A stretch of 64,000 nt of DNA from Variovorax sp. dw_308 (GTDB lineage Bacteria > Pseudomonadota > Gammaproteobacteria > Burkholderiales > Burkholderiaceae_C), in the NCBI RefSeq assembly GCF_019207085.1, contig NZ_JAATOM010000013.1, forward strand, positions 123,685 through 187,684. The letters run 5' to 3'. The translations under genes were made by a program, and so were the position numbers. Below, piece by piece: positions 35,514-44,152 of this stretch. Below the pieces are notes generated by a model. That model had not been told where the DNA came from. It saw nothing but the letters and a program-made list of their open reading frames with translations, and ran no database searches. Each line of letters begins with the position of its first letter. Position 1 is the first letter of the stretch.

Positions 35514-36233
35514 TCAGGTCGCGGTGGTCGCCGGAAGCAACCGGTCGTACTCGGACTTGACGACCGCATAGCACTCGCAGGTGCGCTTCTCCAACCCCGC
35601 GCGATCCAGCACCGAGATGTGACCTCGCGCATAGCGGATCAGACCCGCCTGCTGCAGCTTGAGCGCCCCCTCCGTCACGCCCTCGCGCCGGACGCCGAGC
35701 ATATTGGCGATCAACTCCTGCGTCATCACGAGGTCGCTGCCCTGCAGGCGGTCGAGGCTCAGCAGGAGCCAGCGGCACAACTGTTGGTCCAGCGAATGGT
35801 GCCGGTTGCACGCGGCCGTCTGCGCCATCTGCGTGATCAATGCCTGGGTATAGCGCAGCAGCAGGTGCAGCACCGGGCCGGCCCGGTTGAACTCCTTTTT
35901 CATGAGATTTGCCTTCAATCGGAACCCATGGCCGGCGCTCTGGACCACGGCGCGACTGGGCGTAGATTCGCCGCCCATGAAGAGCGAGATACCGACGATG
36001 CCCTCGTTGCCCACCACCGCGATCTCGGCCGAGGCACCGCTTTCCATCACGTACAGCAACGATACGATCGAGGTGGTCGGAAAGTACACGTGGCTCAGCG
36101 CCCTGCCCGATTCGTAGAGCACCTGTCCCAATGGCATGTCGACCGATTCGAGTTCCGGGAACCACCGCTTCCGCTCGGCGTCGGGCAATGTGCACAGCAA
36201 GTGGTTATCCAGGGGGTCGGGGGACTTGGGCAT
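35514..36233 (-). CDS. Crp/Fnr-family transcriptional regulator
   Basis: This 239-residue regulator begins MPKSPDPLDNHLLCTLPDAE (ATG 36233; the longer frame is unlikely). A cyclic-nucleotide-binding-like beta barrel spans about residues 30-120 (YFPTTSIVSLLYVMESGASA, GNEGIVGISLFMGG). A Crp-type helix-turn-helix follows (MTQELIANMLGVRREGVTEG). There is no N-terminal cysteine cluster for an Fe-S centre, so it is not a classic Fnr. It is divergent from a truncated sensor protein gene, with two TGTGCG-type inverted repeats in between. Confidence 0.88.
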   Translation of the reverse strand: MPKSPDPLDNHLLCTLPDAERKRWFPELESVDMPLGQVLYESGRALSHVYFPTTSIVSLLYVMESGASAEIAVVGNEGIVGISLFMGGESTPSRAVVQSAGHGFRLKANLMKKEFNRAGPVLHLLLRYTQALITQMAQTAACNRHHSLDQQLCRWLLLSLDRLQGSDLVMTQELIANMLGVRREGVTEGALKLQQAGLIRYARGHISVLDRAGLEKRTCECYAVVKSEYDRLLPATTAT

Positions 36234-36332
36234 AACGCAACTCCGCAATAAGACAGGCACCAAGATCCAGTCGGAGCCGCGTCCACCGCATTGCTCACGA
36301 TGAAATCCAGTATAGGCATCGCGGAGCGACTG

Positions 36333-36348
36333 TGTGCGGTGTCGCACA
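36333..36348. promoter_or_regulatory. TGTGCG-GTGT-CGCACA inverted repeat
   Basis: A perfect 6-base inverted repeat with 4-base spacer lies about 100 bases upstream of the Crp/Fnr-type gene. The 6-4-6 geometry and TGTG core resemble Crp-family sites, so autoregulation is plausible. Confidence 0.5.
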
Positions 36349-36582
36349 GTGACTGCGGCCGGAGTGTTCCATATCAGGCGGGTGTGAGTGGACCTGACCA
36401 GTTCGGGCAGCTCGCCGGGGGACCGCGCGATGAGAATGCCAATGAGCACCCTCGCGCGCTCGCCAGCGACGTTGAGCGGTCGCGCAGACTAGATGCGGCG
36501 GAGCAGCGCACGGCCCTCCCGCACGCAACGGGCACCCCCGTGACATAGCCAGCGCGCCGGCAATGTTGCAAGCGAATTCGCG

Positions 36583-36614
36583 TGTGCGGCACCGTGTATG
36601 TTCGACACCGCACA
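36583..36614. promoter_or_regulatory. TGTGCGG...CCGCACA inverted repeat
   Basis: Perfect 7-base arms are separated by 18 bases, about 100 bases before the sensor-protein gene. The arms repeat the core of the site at 36333. The rest of the 36234-36714 gap shows no gene. Confidence 0.4.
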
Positions 36615-36714
36615 GACTGGTCTTCCTCAAACAGTTACAGAAGAAGTCGTACGCCTTTGAAGAACAAATGGGCGGCATCCGATAAATGAACCGGCAAAAG
36701 CCAAGGACTGGAGC

Positions 36715-37128
36715 ATGCGTAACTTTCTCGCCAACAATCGGGAGGAGGTGGTTTCACGCTGCAAGTCGAAGGTTGCGCTGAGGCCTCAGCGCTCCGCCAC
36801 TGAAAAACAGTTGGCAAACGGCATTCCGTTGTTCCTCGACCAGCTGATCAAAACCCTTGAAGCGGAAGATGCTGACAAGCCCGCGGAAAGCATCAGGATC
36901 TCGGGGCCCTCAGGCGGAGATTCGATAGACTTGTCGGAAATGGGGGTGGGCGCCGCTGCCCATGGCAAGGAACTGCTGAAGCTAGGCTACACGGTGGATC
37001 AGGTCGTTCATGACTATGGCGACCTTTGCCAAGCGATCACGGATCTTGCCTTTGAACGCGACGCCCCCTTCGCCATCGGGGAATTCCGCACTCTGAATCG
37101 CTGCCTGGACAATGCCATTGCGGACGCT
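36715..37128 (+). pseudogene. Sensor histidine kinase-type protein, N-terminal part only
   Basis: The 138 intact codons begin MRNFLANNREEVVSRCKSKV and include GVGAAAHGKELLKLGYTVDQ and VVHDYGDLCQAITDLAFERD. This all-helical sensing domain occurs at the start of some proteobacterial hybrid histidine kinases. The gene is cut near 37129, where an IS21-type end begins; the frame runs on to 37218 through IS sequence. The kinase core is absent. It is divergent from the Crp/Fnr regulator, with which it may once have formed a signalling pair. Confidence 0.65.
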
Positions 37129-37135
37129 TGTCGGC

Positions 37136-37179
37136 GCCGGTTGAATTTTGACCCACCCTGCCGGTTGAACTTTGACCCG
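37136..37179. repeat. IS21 terminal tandem repeats
   Basis: GCCGGTTGAATTTTGACCCA (37136) and GCCGGTTGAACTTTGACCCG (37160) are 20-base near-identical copies 24 bases apart. Multiple terminal repeats of this sort are transposase binding sites in IS21-family elements. Confidence 0.8.
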
Positions 37180-37324
37180 GGGACGGATGCCGGCATCGTG
37201 GATGCCGACTGTGGATAACTGTAGCTCGTTCCCCCTTTCTTGCCTTGCTTGTTGAAGCCGGTTGTTCGGTCTCAGAAGGCGCGGAGGGCGAAGCCCGTAG
37301 CGCCTTGTCCCTGCCTGCGGTCGA

Positions 37325-38128
37325 TCAGGCGAGGTTCGCTGGTGGCGCTTTGGCTTCCTTGCGTTCTTGCTCCCGAGCGCGGATGCGCTTCTTCGAGTTG
37401 GCCGTGGCGTGAGTGATGCGGTAGCTCTCGTTTCCCGTCTCCACGATGTGGCAGTGGTGCGTGAGCCGGTCCAGCAGCGCGGTGGTCATCTTCGGATCCA
37501 CGAACACGCTGGACCATTCGGCGAAGTCCAGGTTGGTCGTCACCACCACGCTCGTGTGCTCGTAGAGCTTGGAGAGCAAGTGGAACAGCAACGCTCCTCC
37601 AGCCTGGCTGAAGGGCAGGTATCCCATCTCGTCGAGCACCACCGCGTCCAGGCGCAGCATGCTCGCGGCAATGCGCCCGGCCTTGCCTTGGGCCTTCTCC
37701 TGCTCCAGCGCGTTTACCAGATCGACCGTCGAGTAGAAGCGCACGCGCTTGCCGTGCTGCGTGATGCCCGCCACGCCGATGGCGGTCGCAAGATGGCTTT
37801 TTCCGCTACCTGGCCCGCCGACCAGGACAACGTTGTGCGCCTCGTCGGTGAAGGCCATTTCCGCCAACTGCATCACCAGCTTGCGGTCCACCGGCGAGAC
37901 CTCGAAGTCGAAGCCCGCCAAGTCCCGATGCACCGGGAACTTTGCTGCGTTCATCTGGTGGCTCACCGAGCGCGTGGCACGTTCGGTCGTCTCGGCACGC
38001 AGCATCTGCTCGACCAGCCAGCGCGATCGCTCCAGCTCGGCCTTGTTCTGCTCCAGCAGATCCGCCCAAGTCCCGGCCATGCCGTGCAGGCGCAGCGCCT
38101 TGAATTCGGCAATCACGTCACGCGTCAT
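37325..38128 (-). CDS. istB: IS21-family helper ATPase IstB
   Basis: This is the 267-residue AAA+ partner of the IstA transposase, related to DnaC. It has the Walker A motif VGGPGSGKSHLATA, Walker B DAVVLDEMGYLPFSQ and sensor segment VVVTTNLDFAEWSSVF. It overlaps the istA 3' end by 11 bases, the usual istA-istB arrangement. It is intact, but the istA partner is truncated. Confidence 0.95.
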   Translation of the reverse strand: MTRDVIAEFKALRLHGMAGTWADLLEQNKAELERSRWLVEQMLRAETTERATRSVSHQMNAAKFPVHRDLAGFDFEVSPVDRKLVMQLAEMAFTDEAHNVVLVGGPGSGKSHLATAIGVAGITQHGKRVRFYSTVDLVNALEQEKAQGKAGRIAASMLRLDAVVLDEMGYLPFSQAGGALLFHLLSKLYEHTSVVVTTNLDFAEWSSVFVDPKMTTALLDRLTHHCHIVETGNESYRITHATANSKKRIRAREQERKEAKAPPANLA

Positions 38129-38707
38129 GGCCGGCCTCCTGGATGTCGCGCAGCCGGTCGTAGCGGGCGGTGTCGGCGCTCGGCGGCGTCAGCACCTGCA
38201 GCGACGTCACCACGTTGGCCGGCCGCGGCGCAGCGTTCAGACGCCCCAGCACGTTGATGACGTGCTCGACGCTCACCCGCCCGGACGGGGGCGCTCCGTC
38301 GAGCGCCAACTCCACGGCCACCAGCACCGCCTCCAGTCCCGCCGTCGGCACCAGGTCCAGCACCTTGGCCATGACGCGATCGCCACCGTTCTCGCGCAGC
38401 AACCCGCGGCGCAGCCGTTGCAATGCCGGCGGCAGGTCGGCGAACGGCGCCCCGTTGCGCAGCGCCCCCGGCTTCCTCTGCACCAGCGGTATGTAGTGCT
38501 GCCAGTCGTAGCGCGTCTTGCCTTTGTCGCTCAGGCGCTCGTGCTCGGCCACGACGGCATCGCCGGCCACCACCGTCACGCGCGTCGGATACAGATGGGT
38601 GCTGACCATCTGCCCGGCCAGCTCGCACGGCACCGAGTAGCGGTTGCGCGCCACCGACACCAGGCAGGTGCTGCTGACCCGCGCCACCTCCTCGACGTAG
38701 CCATCGC
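38118..38707 (-). pseudogene. IS21-family transposase IstA, C-terminal part
   Basis: About 196 codons remain, reading DGYVEEVARVSSTCLVSVAR, NRYSVPCELAGQMVSTHLYP and RVTVVAGDAVVAEHERL. This is the beta-barrel and tail that follow the DDE core of IstA. The helix-turn-helix and the catalytic core are missing. The frame meets the ccmA sequence at 38706-38708. An IstA N-terminal remnant occurs separately at 57940-58280. Confidence 0.88.
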
Positions 38708-39205
38708 GGCCTGCTGCCGCCCGCGCGCGGCGAAGTCCATTGGCAAGGCCGCGCGATCGCGGCGCAGGGCGCGGACTTCACCGGGCAACTGGCCTACCTC
38801 GGCCACGCAGACGGACTGCGCGGCGAACTCACGCTGCGCGAGAACCTCGTCTTCTCGCTGCACATCGCCGGCCGCCGGCCCGACGCCGTTGCCAGCCGCA
38901 TGGTGCTGGAACGGCTGCAACTGGCCGGGCGCGAGAACGACCTCGTGCGGCTGCTGTCGCAAGGCCAGCGCCGCCGCCTCGCGCTGGCGCGCGTGCTGTT
39001 GAGCCAGCGCCCCCTGTGGCTGCTGGACGAACCGCATGCCGGCCTGGATGCGGACGGCGAGCAGGTGCTCGAAGCCTGCCTGGCCGAGCATGCCCAAGGC
39101 GGTGGCCTGGCGGTGCTGGCGACGCACCGAGCGGGCGGCGGCGATGCCCTGGACATGGACGGACTTCACGATGGCTCCCGCCATGATTCCGATCATCGGC
39201 CGTGA
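38708..39205 (+). pseudogene. ccmA: Heme exporter ATPase CcmA, N-terminus lost
   Basis: The reading frame enters at GLLPPARGEVHWQGRAIAAQ, just after where Walker A should be, and continues through LAYLGHADGLRGELTLRENL, the signature LLSQGQRRRLALARVLL and Walker B LWLLDEPHAGLD. About 60 N-terminal codons including the P-loop and the start were replaced by the IS21 junction. Without Walker A it cannot bind ATP. CcmA normally powers heme release from CcmE in cytochrome c maturation System I. Confidence 0.88.
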
Positions 39206-39835
39206 GTTGCGCACGGCGGCGCGGCGGCCGATGGACGCGCTCGGCGCACTGCTGTTCTTCGTGGTGGTGGGCACGCTGTTCGCGCTGGCCATCGGGCCCG
39301 ACCCGGCCCTGCTGCGTGCCATCGGCCCGGGCGTGGTCTGGGTGGCGGCGCTGCTCGCGCTGCCGGTCTCGCTGCACCGGCTCTTCCTGCCGGAACTGGA
39401 GGACGGCGTGCTGGAGCAACTGCTGCTGTCTCCCCGCTCCCTGCTCGGCCTAGTCTGGGCCAAGGTCGCGGCGCACTGGCTCGTGACCTGCCTGCCGCTG
39501 TTGCTGGTAGCGCCGCTGCTGGGCCTGCAGTTCGAACTGTCGACGCCGGCGATCGTGGTGCTGCTGGCCTCACTGCTGCTGGGCACGCCGACCTTGTCGT
39601 TGCTGGGTGCGCTCGGTGCCGCCCTGACCCTGGGCCTGCGCGGCAACGCCTTGCTGGCGCTGATCATGCTGCCGCTGTGCGTGCCGGTGCGGTCTTCGGC
39701 AGTGGCGCGGTCAGCGCCAGCCAGCAGGGCATGCCGGCCGGCCCGCACCTGTCGATCTTGGCGGCCTGGCTGCTGCTGGCGGCCTTGCTGTGTCCCTGGG
39801 CCGTGGCATCCGCGCTGCGCCTGGCGCTCGAATGA
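39171..39835 (+). pseudogene. ccmB: Heme exporter permease CcmB, single-base frameshift
   Basis: The frame MAPAMIPIIGRELRTAARRP, DALGALLFFVVVGTLFALAI and GPDPALLRAIGPGVVWVAAL is a normal CcmB start with membrane helices. At about 39690 (after LIMLPLCVPV) the family sequence moves to another frame: VFGSGAVSASQQGMPAGPHL, then LSILAAWLLLAALLCPWAVA, ending LRLALE. One base is missing. The stop TGA overlaps the ATG of ccmC. The start overlaps the ccmA end by 35 bases, or 23 from ATG 39183. Confidence 0.87.
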
Positions 39836-40618
39836 AGGGCCGAGCGATGGACGGCCTGCGCCCCCTCGAACCCACGTTGCGGCGCGAGGCGCACGGCGCG
39901 CCTCGCGGCCGCTGGCGGCGCTTGGCCTCGCCACCGGTCTTCCATCACTGGGCCGGGCGCGCCTTGCCGTGGTTCGCCGCGCTCGCGGCCCTGCTCGCGG
40001 TTGCCGGGCTGTTCGTCGGCTTCGTCGTGGCGCCCACCGACCACCAGCAGGGCGAGGTCTACCGCATCATCTTCATTCACGTGCCTGCGGCCTGGATGTC
40101 GATGTTCATCTACCTGGTCGCGGCCTTCCATGCGGCCCTGGGCCTGGTCTTCCACACCCGCCTGTCGCCGCTGATGGCGCGCGCCCTGGCACCGACCGGC
40201 GCATTGTTCACCATCATCGCTCTGTGGACCGGCATGGCCTGGGGCAAGCCGACCTGGGGGCACTTGGTGGGTCTGGGACGCGCGCCTGACCTCCGAGCTG
40301 ATCCTGCTCTTCCTGTACCTGGGCTACCTGGGCCTGGTCTCGGCCATCGACGATCCGCGGCGCGCCGACCGGGCCGGGGCCATCCTGCTCTTGGCCGGCG
40401 TCGTCAACGTGCCGATCATCTACTTCTCGGTGCAATGGTGGAGCACGCTGCACCAAAGGGCCTCGATCAGTTTCACTGCCGCGCCGACGATGGCGCATAC
40501 CATGGTGCTCGGCCTGCTGCTGATGGCGCTCGCCTGCTGGGCCTATTCGGTGGCGGTCGCGCTGGCGCGGGTGCGCTGCCTGATCGCCGAACGCGATGCA
40601 CTGGCGAGGCGCGCATGA
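39832..40618 (+). pseudogene. ccmC: Heme handling protein CcmC, single-base insertion
   Basis: CcmC loads heme onto CcmE. The frame begins MKGRAMDGLRPLEPTLRREA and has LFVGFVVAPTDHQQGEVYRI and IFIHVPAAWMSMFIYLVAAF. At a run of five G (40256-40260) it leaves the family; removing one G restores the tryptophan-rich WWVWDARLTSELILLFLYLG, then VNVPIIYFSVQWWSTLHQ and TAAPTMAHTMVLGLLLM. The start overlaps the ccmB stop and the stop overlaps the ccmD start (ATGA), so the operon is tightly coupled. A homopolymer sequencing error is possible. Confidence 0.88.
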
Positions 40619-40755
40619 CGCAAGCCGGCGCCCATCTCCTGTTCATCGTCGTGGCGTACGCCCTGCCTTTGCTGCTGCTGGCCTGCGAGGTCTGGCACGT
40701 GGCGCGGCGCGGCCGCGGGCAGACACCGCCACGGGAGGCAGAGGATGAAACCTAG
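40615..40755 (+). CDS. ccmD: CcmD, small heme-exporter membrane subunit
   Basis: This 46-residue single-pass membrane peptide reads MTQAGAHLLFIVVAYALPLL, then LLACEVWHVARRGRGQ, with a hydrophobic helix followed by a basic tail, as expected for CcmD. It helps release holo-CcmE from the CcmABC complex. It overlaps ccmC by 4 bases and ccmE by 11 bases. The identification rests on position and layout since the family is short and variable. Confidence 0.85.
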   Translation: MTQAGAHLLFIVVAYALPLLLLACEVWHVARRGRGQTPPREAEDET

Positions 40756-41203
40756 GAACCGGCGCCTGGCCTTCGTCGCTGCCGGCCTGCTGGTGCTGGG
40801 CGCGGCGACCTGGCTGGTTCTCGATTCGCTGCAGTCCAACGTGGTGTTCTTCTTCACGCCGAGCCAGGTGGCGGCCCACGCCGCGCCGCGCAATGGCGCC
40901 TTCCGGCTCGGCGGGTTGGTGGAGGAAGGATCGCTGCAAAAGGCCGCGGATGGCCTGGCGCTGAGCTTTGTGGTGACTGACCGGGCACAGCGGGTGCCGG
41001 TGCGCTACCGCGGCCTGCTGCCCGACCTGTTCCGCGAGGGCAAGGGTGTCGTGGTGTCCGGCCGCCTGCAGGGCGACGGCAGTTTCGCTGCCACCCAGGT
41101 GCTCGCCAAGCATGACGAGAACTACATGCCGCCCGAAGCCGCGACGGCACTCAAGCAGGCGCGTCCGGCGGAAGCACGCGCCGCCACGGAGGCAGCGCAG
41201 TGA
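40745..41203 (+). CDS. ccmE: Periplasmic heme chaperone CcmE
   Basis: This 152-residue membrane-anchored beta-barrel protein binds heme covalently and passes it to CcmF. An N-terminal anchor (LAFVAAGLLVLGAATWLVL) is followed by the OB-fold strands (NVVFFFTPSQVAA, FRLGGLVEEGS, VPVRYRGLLPDLFREGKGVV). The heme-binding HxxxY motif is in LAKHDENYMPPE. Its length is normal and the gene is intact. Confidence 0.95.
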   Translation: MKPRNRRLAFVAAGLLVLGAATWLVLDSLQSNVVFFFTPSQVAAHAAPRNGAFRLGGLVEEGSLQKAADGLALSFVVTDRAQRVPVRYRGLLPDLFREGKGVVVSGRLQGDGSFAATQVLAKHDENYMPPEAATALKQARPAEARAATEAAQ

Positions 41204-43200
41204 TCCCCGAACTCGGTGTGTTCGCACTGGTGCTGGCGCTGCTGCTGGCGCTGGTCCAGGGCAGCCTGCCGCTGGCCGGCGCGCATTGGGGCGTGGCCGG
41301 CTGGATGGCGGTGGCGCGGCCGGCCGCGGTGGGCCAGTTCGCCATGGCCATGCTGGCCTTCGCGTGCCTGGCGACTTCGTTCCTGCAGAACGACTTCTCG
41401 GTGCTGTACGTCGCTTCCAACTCGTACACGGACCTGCCCGCCGCCTACCGCTTCTCCGCGGTGTGGGGCGGGCACGAAGGCTCCATGCTGCTGTGGCTGT
41501 GCATACTGGCGGCATGGACGCTGGCGGTGGCGCGCTTCAGCCGGCAACTGCCGCCGGCCTTCGTGGCACGCGTGCTAGCGGTGATGGGCTGGCTGAGCGT
41601 GGGCTTCCTGCTTTTCATCCTGTTCCTGTCGAACCCCTTCACGCGCCTGATGCCGCCAGCGCTGGAAGGACGCGACCTGAATCCGCTGCTTCAGGACCCG
41701 GGCATGGTGATCCATCCGCCGATGCTCTACATGGGCTACGTGGGCTTCTCGGTGGCCTTTGCCTTTGCCATCGCGGCCCTGCTCTCGGGTGAGCTGAATG
41801 CCGCCTGGGCGCGCTGGTCGCGCCCCTGGACGGCAGCCGCGTGGATGTTCCTGACCCTGGGCATCCTGCTGGGCAGCGCCTGGGCCTACTACGTCCTCGG
41901 CTGGGGCGGCTGGTGGTTCTGGGACCCGGTGGAGAACGCCTCCTTCATGCCCTGGCTGGCCGGCACCGCGCTGCTGCATTCGCTGGCCGTCACGGAGAAG
42001 CGCGGGGCCTTTCGCAGTTGGTCGGTGCTGCTGGCCATCCTGACGTTTTCGCTCAGCCTGCTGGGCACCTTCCTGGTCCGCTCGGGCGTGCTGACCTCGG
42101 TACATGCCTTTGCCGTCGATCCGGGCCGGGGCCTGTACATCCTGGCCTTCATGGTGGCGGTGGTGGGTGGCTCGCTGCTGCTCTTCGGCTGGCGCGCGCC
42201 GCGCATCGGCATGGGCGGCAGCTTCGCTCTGCTGTCGCGCGAATCGATGCTGCTGGCCAACAACGTGGTGCTGACGGCGGCCGCCATGTCGGTGCTGCTC
42301 GGCACCCTCTACCCACTGGCGCTGGACGTGCTGCGCGGCGAAAAGATCTCGGTCGGGCCGCCCTACTTCGAAGCGGTGTTCATACCGCTGATGGCACCGG
42401 CCATCTTCCTGATGGGCGTCGGGCCGGTAGCCCGCTGGAAGAACGCCCACGTGCCCGAACTGGCGCGGCGCCTGCGCTGGGCGCTGGCTGTCGCGGGGGC
42501 GGTTGCACTGCTGTGGCCGTTCGCGCTTCCGGCTGAGCAGCGCGCCTGGGCGCCGGTCTCCACCTTCGCCTTGCTACTGGCCGGCTGGGCACTGGGCAGC
42601 GCCGGCATTCATGCCTGGCAGCGCCTGCATGAAGGCGCGGGGGACTGGCGCACGCGCGCGCGTCGCCAGCCGCGTGGCTGGTGGGGCATGCTGCTGGCTC
42701 ACGCCGGCATCGGCGTCTTCATTTTCAGAGTGACGCTGGCCGACGGATTCGAGAGCAAGCGCGAACTGAGCTTGCGGGTGGGCGAGACGGTGTCGCTGGC
42801 CGACTACGACTTCCGCTTCGCCGGCGTCGCGCCGGTGCGCGGCCCCAACTACGACGCACAGCGCGCCAGCGTAGTGGTGAGCCGGGCCGGCCACGAGTTG
42901 ATGACGTTGCATCCGGAGAAGCGAAGCTACCGGGCGCAGCAGATGCCGCTGACGCAAGCGGCCATCGACGTCGGGCCGACGCGCGATCTATTCGTCGCGC
43001 TGGGCGATCCCGCCGGGAACGACGCCTGGACCATGCGCCTGCATGTGAAGCCGTACATGACCTGGATCTGGGCCGGCTGCCTGCTGATGGCGCTGGGCGC
43101 GCTGCTGGCGGCCACCGACCGCCGCTACCGGCTGGCGCGCGCCACGCGCGCTGCGCCCGGGCCGGTGGCTCTGCCATCGCTGCCGCGGGAGGGCATCTGA
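41200..43200 (+). CDS. ccmF: Cytochrome c heme lyase subunit CcmF
   Basis: CcmF takes heme from CcmE and, with CcmH/CcmI, attaches it to apocytochrome c. The 666-residue protein has many membrane helices. The WWD signature is LGWGGWWFWDPVENASFMPW near residue 235, and conserved His lie in HEGSMLLW and DPGMVIHPPMLYMGYVG. The GTG start overlaps the ccmE stop by 4 bases. Length is normal and no lesion is seen. Confidence 0.95.
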   Translation: MIPELGVFALVLALLLALVQGSLPLAGAHWGVAGWMAVARPAAVGQFAMAMLAFACLATSFLQNDFSVLYVASNSYTDLPAAYRFSAVWGGHEGSMLLWLCILAAWTLAVARFSRQLPPAFVARVLAVMGWLSVGFLLFILFLSNPFTRLMPPALEGRDLNPLLQDPGMVIHPPMLYMGYVGFSVAFAFAIAALLSGELNAAWARWSRPWTAAAWMFLTLGILLGSAWAYYVLGWGGWWFWDPVENASFMPWLAGTALLHSLAVTEKRGAFRSWSVLLAILTFSLSLLGTFLVRSGVLTSVHAFAVDPGRGLYILAFMVAVVGGSLLLFGWRAPRIGMGGSFALLSRESMLLANNVVLTAAAMSVLLGTLYPLALDVLRGEKISVGPPYFEAVFIPLMAPAIFLMGVGPVARWKNAHVPELARRLRWALAVAGAVALLWPFALPAEQRAWAPVSTFALLLAGWALGSAGIHAWQRLHEGAGDWRTRARRQPRGWWGMLLAHAGIGVFIFRVTLADGFESKRELSLRVGETVSLADYDFRFAGVAPVRGPNYDAQRASVVVSRAGHELMTLHPEKRSYRAQQMPLTQAAIDVGPTRDLFVALGDPAGNDAWTMRLHVKPYMTWIWAGCLLMALGALLAATDRRYRLARATRAAPGPVALPSLPREGI

Positions 43201-43718
43201 TGCGCTTCAAGCTGCCGCTGGCGATCTTCCTGGTGTTGGCGCTTCTGCTGGCCGTGGGACTGAGCCGCGATCCCCGCCGCCTGCCCTCGGCACTGGTCGG
43301 CAAGCCGGCCCCGGCCATTGACCTGCCATTGCTGGAGGACCCGCAAGCACGCCTGCAGACCGACACGCTGCGCGGTCAGGTCTGGCTGCTCAACGTGTGG
43401 GCCTCCTGGTGCGCGCCCTGCCGCGAGGAACTGCCGGTGCTGCAGGAGGCAGCGCGCCGCGATGGCGTCGCCCTCTACGGCCTGAACTACAAGGACCAGG
43501 TCGATGCCGCACGCGCGATGCTGAGCCGCAATGGCAATCCCTATCGCGCCTCGGCGGTCGATGGCGATGGCCGCATCGGCATCGACTATGGGGTCTATGG
43601 CGTGCCCGAGACCTTCGTGATCGATCGCGAGGGCCGCATCCGCCTGCGACATCCTGGCCCGGTGACGCCGGACATCTGGCGCGACGAACTGATGCCGCTG
43701 GTGCGGAGCCTGCAATGA
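43200..43718 (+). CDS. ccmG: Thiol:disulfide reductase CcmG (DsbE)
   Basis: This membrane-tethered thioredoxin-fold protein of 172 residues has an N-terminal anchor (LPLAIFLVLALLLAVGL) and the active site WASWCAPCREELPVL. The cis-Pro loop is YGVPETFVIDREG. It reduces the CXXCH cysteines of apocytochromes before heme attachment. The ATG overlaps the ccmF stop (TGATG). Confidence 0.95.
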   Translation: MRFKLPLAIFLVLALLLAVGLSRDPRRLPSALVGKPAPAIDLPLLEDPQARLQTDTLRGQVWLLNVWASWCAPCREELPVLQEAARRDGVALYGLNYKDQVDAARAMLSRNGNPYRASAVDGDGRIGIDYGVYGVPETFVIDREGRIRLRHPGPVTPDIWRDELMPLVRSLQ

Positions 43719-44152
43719 CGCGCCGCTGGCTCATGGGGCTCGCCTTGCTGTCGGCGGTGCGGCTCGCACAGGGCGGCCCCGGCCTCGAGGAACGCGAAGC
43801 CGCGGTGGCCGCCAACCTGCGCTGCATGGTCTGCCAGAACCAGACCCTCGCGGAATCGAATGCGCCGCTGGCGGCCGACATGCGCCGCCAGATCCGCGAG
43901 CAATTGGCTGGGGGCCGCAGCGAGGCGCAGATCCGCGACTATTTCGAGGAACGCTACGGCGCTTTCGTGCGCTACGACCCACCGTTCAGGCCCTCGACCT
44001 GGCTCTTGTGGCTGGGGCCTTTCGCGCTCCTGATGCTGGGGCTTGCACTGCTGGCGCGCATAGTGCAGCGCCGCCAACGTGCGGCGCCGCCTCCGTTGAC
44101 GCCCACGGAGCGCTTTCGCGTCCAAGCCTGGCTGGAGGGTGACGAGCCGTGA
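43715..44152 (+). CDS. ccmH: CcmH thiol-oxidoreductase subunit
   Basis: This 145-residue protein has a signal peptide (LMGLALLSAVRLAQG), the redox motif LRCMVCQNQTLAESNAPLA (CxxC) and a C-terminal membrane helix (WLLWLGPFALLMLGLALLAR). It belongs to the short CcmH type, with CcmI encoded separately. It overlaps ccmG by 4 bases and ccmI by 4 bases. Confidence 0.95.
   Translation: MTRRWLMGLALLSAVRLAQGGPGLEEREAAVAANLRCMVCQNQTLAESNAPLAADMRRQIREQLAGGRSEAQIRDYFEERYGAFVRYDPPFRPSTWLLWLGPFALLMLGLALLARIVQRRQRAAPPPLTPTERFRVQAWLEGDEP

Larger units (their letters stand above)
37129..38707 (-). mobile_element. IS21-family element, one end lost
   Basis: The right part is an istA-istB cassette read on the minus strand. 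The end at 37129 has the TG start and tandem terminal repeats expected for IS21. The other end is absent: istA is cut at about 38707 and ccmA sequence follows without an IS end. The element therefore sits at a deletion or recombination junction between a sensor gene and the ccm operon. Confidence 0.82.

Noticed and set aside
37128..37218. Continuation of the sensor protein to 37218 as its true C-terminus
   Set aside because: These codons are read through the IS21 terminal repeats, which gives the duplicated RLNFDP sequence.
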